Part shown: positions 5,853-6,792 of the stretch, in pieces
How the letters are laid out: each line of letters opens with the position of its first letter
Numbering within the stretch: the stretch's first letter is position 1
From: Deltaproteobacteria bacterium
GTDB lineage: Bacteria > Desulfobacterota > DSM-4660 > Desulfatiglandales > B25-G16
Assembly (NCBI GenBank): GCA_003646935.1
Contig: QMLW01000102.1
Coordinates: 1-6,792 of the forward strand
Length of the DNA: 6,792 nt
Direction: 5' to 3'
Made by a program: the position numbers and the translations under genes
The notes under the pieces: model-generated
The model's database searches: none
Told to the model about the DNA's origin: nothing
Seen by the model: only the letters and a program-made list of their open reading frames with translations

Positions 5853-6394
5853 CTATTCCGAACATGATCACTGTTTTACGAGTCATCCTCGTGCCGATTT
5901 TCGTCATATACATGATCAATGGCCGGGCCCTGGCCTCGTTGGTGATCTTCATTATTGCAAGTGTCAGCGATGCCTTGGATGGCTTTATCGCCAGGATCTT
6001 TCAGCAGAAAAGTAATCTGGGCGCGCACCTCGATCCGCTTGCCGATAAGATTCTTCTCACCACGGCCTACATCACCTTGGCCATATATAAGATGATTCCC
6101 GCCTGGCTGGCCGTGTTGATAATCAGCAGGGATGTGATTATCCTGCTCGGCGTGCTGGTGTTTTACCTGACCCACTACCCGGTCACCATTCACCCATCGA
6201 TTCTGAGCAAGGCAACCACGTGTGTACAGCTGGCAACGGTGCTCATCGTGCTTTCGACCGGGTATATCGACATACAGTTCCTCAACCCCTATACGTTCTG
6301 GCTGGCGGGTTTGTTGACCATCGCATCGGGGCTCCAGTATATCAGAATTGGGCTGATCATCCTGAGCAAGGGCATGAACGGCGATTTCGCTTGA
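5849..6394 (+). CDS. pgsA: CDP-alcohol phosphatidyltransferase, probably phosphatidylglycerophosphate synthase
   Basis: An inner-membrane enzyme of 181 residues that swaps CMP of CDP-diacylglycerol for an alcohol. The full family signature is present with exact spacing: D41-x2-D44-G45-x2-A48-R49-x8-G58-x3-D62-x3-D66; the four aspartates bind metal and catalyse in this family. The N-terminal NMITVLRVILVPIFV resembles the NLPNLLTLLRILLIP start of PgsA, and the length of about 180 fits PgsA, which uses glycerol-3-phosphate to make phosphatidylglycerol phosphate. Hydrophobic stretches at about 8-24, 28-42, 67-82, 84-107, 124-141 and 147-172 suggest five or six membrane helices. The start ATGA overlaps the stop of the previous gene and GGTGAGAAG just upstream serves as ribosome binding site, so translation is coupled. 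Another CDP-alcohol transferase, such as a phosphatidylserine or inositol-type enzyme, cannot be fully excluded. tRNA-Val follows after 34 bases. Confidence 0.88.
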   Translation: MTIPNMITVLRVILVPIFVIYMINGRALASLVIFIIASVSDALDGFIARIFQQKSNLGAHLDPLADKILLTTAYITLAIYKMIPAWLAVLIISRDVIILLGVLVFYLTHYPVTIHPSILSKATTCVQLATVLIVLSTGYIDIQFLNPYTFWLAGLLTIASGLQYIRIGLIILSKGMNGDFA

Positions 6395-6428
6395 CACCGC
6401 ACGGGGGGCTTGATAGACACACAGTAGA

Positions 6429-6500
6429 AGGCGCGTAGCTCAGGGGGAGAGCGCTACCTTGACACGGTAGAGGTCACGGGTTCAAATCCCGTCGTGCCTA
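6429..6500 (+). tRNA. tRNA-Val (anticodon GAC)
   Basis: A complete 72-base cloverleaf. Acceptor AGGCGCG (6429-6435) pairs with CGTGCCT (6493-6499) with one G-U pair, and A6500 is the discriminator. D stem GCTC/GAGC (6438-6441, 6449-6452); anticodon stem CTACC/GGTAG (6454-6458, 6466-6470) with loop TTGACAC, so the anticodon is GAC (6461-6463), reading the valine codons GUC and GUU. The T arm is ACGGG-TTCAAAT-CCCGT (6476-6492). The 3' CCA is not encoded and must be added by tRNA nucleotidyltransferase. No separate promoter is evident in the 34 bases after pgsA, so it is probably transcribed with the operon and cut out. Since position 36 is C, it is not a substrate for the nearby MiaA. Confidence 0.97.
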
Positions 6501-6515
6501 TATCTGCTAGGATTG

Positions 6516-6555
6516 AGGTTGGCTATATTTTCATTTGTATAGCCAACCTTTTTTT
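6516..6555 (+). terminator. intrinsic terminator after tRNA-Val
   Basis: GGTTGGCTATA (6517-6527) and TATAGCCAACC (6538-6548) form a perfect 11-base stem, extended by the A6516-T6549 pair, with a 10-base T-rich loop. Seven T residues follow at 6549-6555. It lies 15 bases past the tRNA and closes the truA-to-tRNA transcription unit. Confidence 0.93.
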
Positions 6556-6719
6556 AGGCATGTTGAGTTTTTTCCTGATCAATGCGATCCCGATGGTGGC
6601 GCCGCCGCAGATAAGCGTTCATAAAAACGCCGCGATAGCACCCCGCAAGGAAGGGGACGAACGATGTTTTTGGGAATTCGCTTGCGATAAAGGGGGATTT
6701 GTGCATAAATTTTGGCGAT

Positions 6720-6792
6720 ATGGACTTCGTTGAGCCACAAAATTTCAGGCAGTGGGCGAGCAGGATGTTCGCCCTCAGGCCCTTGGTGATGA
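6720..6792 (+). CDS. possible start of an unidentified gene, cut by the window edge
   Basis: An ATG at 6720 opens a frame that stays open to the window end (24 codons; starts MDFVEPQNFRQWASRMF). Third positions are rich in G and C and AGG is used for arginine, as in the other genes here. The frame is also open upstream to a TAG at 6636, but no start there has a well-placed Shine-Dalgarno, and the one at 6720 is poor too. The minus strand has an equally open frame that shares the same third positions, so base composition does not settle the strand. The stretch 6556-6719 before it holds no convincing gene, only inverted repeats. Function unknown. Confidence 0.25.
   Translation, partial: MDFVEPQNFRQWASRMFALRPLVM

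Noticed and set aside
5876..6397. 173-codon minus-strand frame opposite pgsA
   Set aside because: It is a shadow of the complete CDP-alcohol phosphatidyltransferase signature on the plus strand.
6494..6733. 79-codon plus-strand frame beginning inside the tRNA
   Set aside because: It starts within the acceptor stem of tRNA-Val and runs through the terminator hairpin; the translation shows no recognisable domain.
6553..6790. Minus-strand open frame in the tail, open to the window end
   Set aside because: It is open but shows no recognisable protein, and would converge on a T-rich terminator; it shares third codon positions with the plus frame, so composition does not support it.

Overview
The window looks like a chromosomal housekeeping segment of a Gram-negative bacterium with moderate GC. 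The layout, the frequent use of AGG for arginine, and an outer-membrane-type lipoprotein next to a secreted FlgT/CsgG-like protein would fit a deltaproteobacterial (Desulfobacterota-like) lineage. That placement is inference; no marker here fixes the taxon. No phage, insertion sequence, CRISPR array or other mobile element is visible.

Layout, left to right. (1) The 5' part of panB (pantothenate and CoA synthesis) on the minus strand, cut by the window edge. (2) A divergent AT-rich intergenic region of about 295 bases with candidate promoters for both directions and two inverted repeats. (3) rplM-rpsI (ribosomal proteins L13 and S9), with a stop codon directly followed by a start codon, ending at a clear intrinsic terminator. 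(4) A new transcription unit starting at an extended -10 promoter: truA (tRNA pseudouridine synthase), miaA (tRNA dimethylallyltransferase), a TPR lipoprotein with C-terminal S-layer-homology (SLH) repeats, a secreted protein with a FlgT/LPP20-like N-terminus and a CsgG-like middle, a pgsA-type CDP-alcohol phosphatidyltransferase, and tRNA-Val(GAC). It ends at a second strong intrinsic terminator. (5) A 237-base tail with several inverted repeats and the possible start of another gene.

Functionally, the unit joins tRNA maturation (truA, miaA, a tRNA gene) to envelope building (lipoprotein, secreted partner, phospholipid synthase). The least ordinary part is the two-gene envelope cassette at 3468-5852. 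A predicted outer-membrane lipoprotein has TPRs and an SLH domain, and the next gene encodes a predicted periplasmic protein resembling the FlgT/CsgG class of outer-membrane-associated assembly factors. That second gene overlaps pgsA by 4 bases. I read the pair as a candidate outer-membrane to cell-wall anchoring or assembly module; this is a hypothesis from domain logic and context only.
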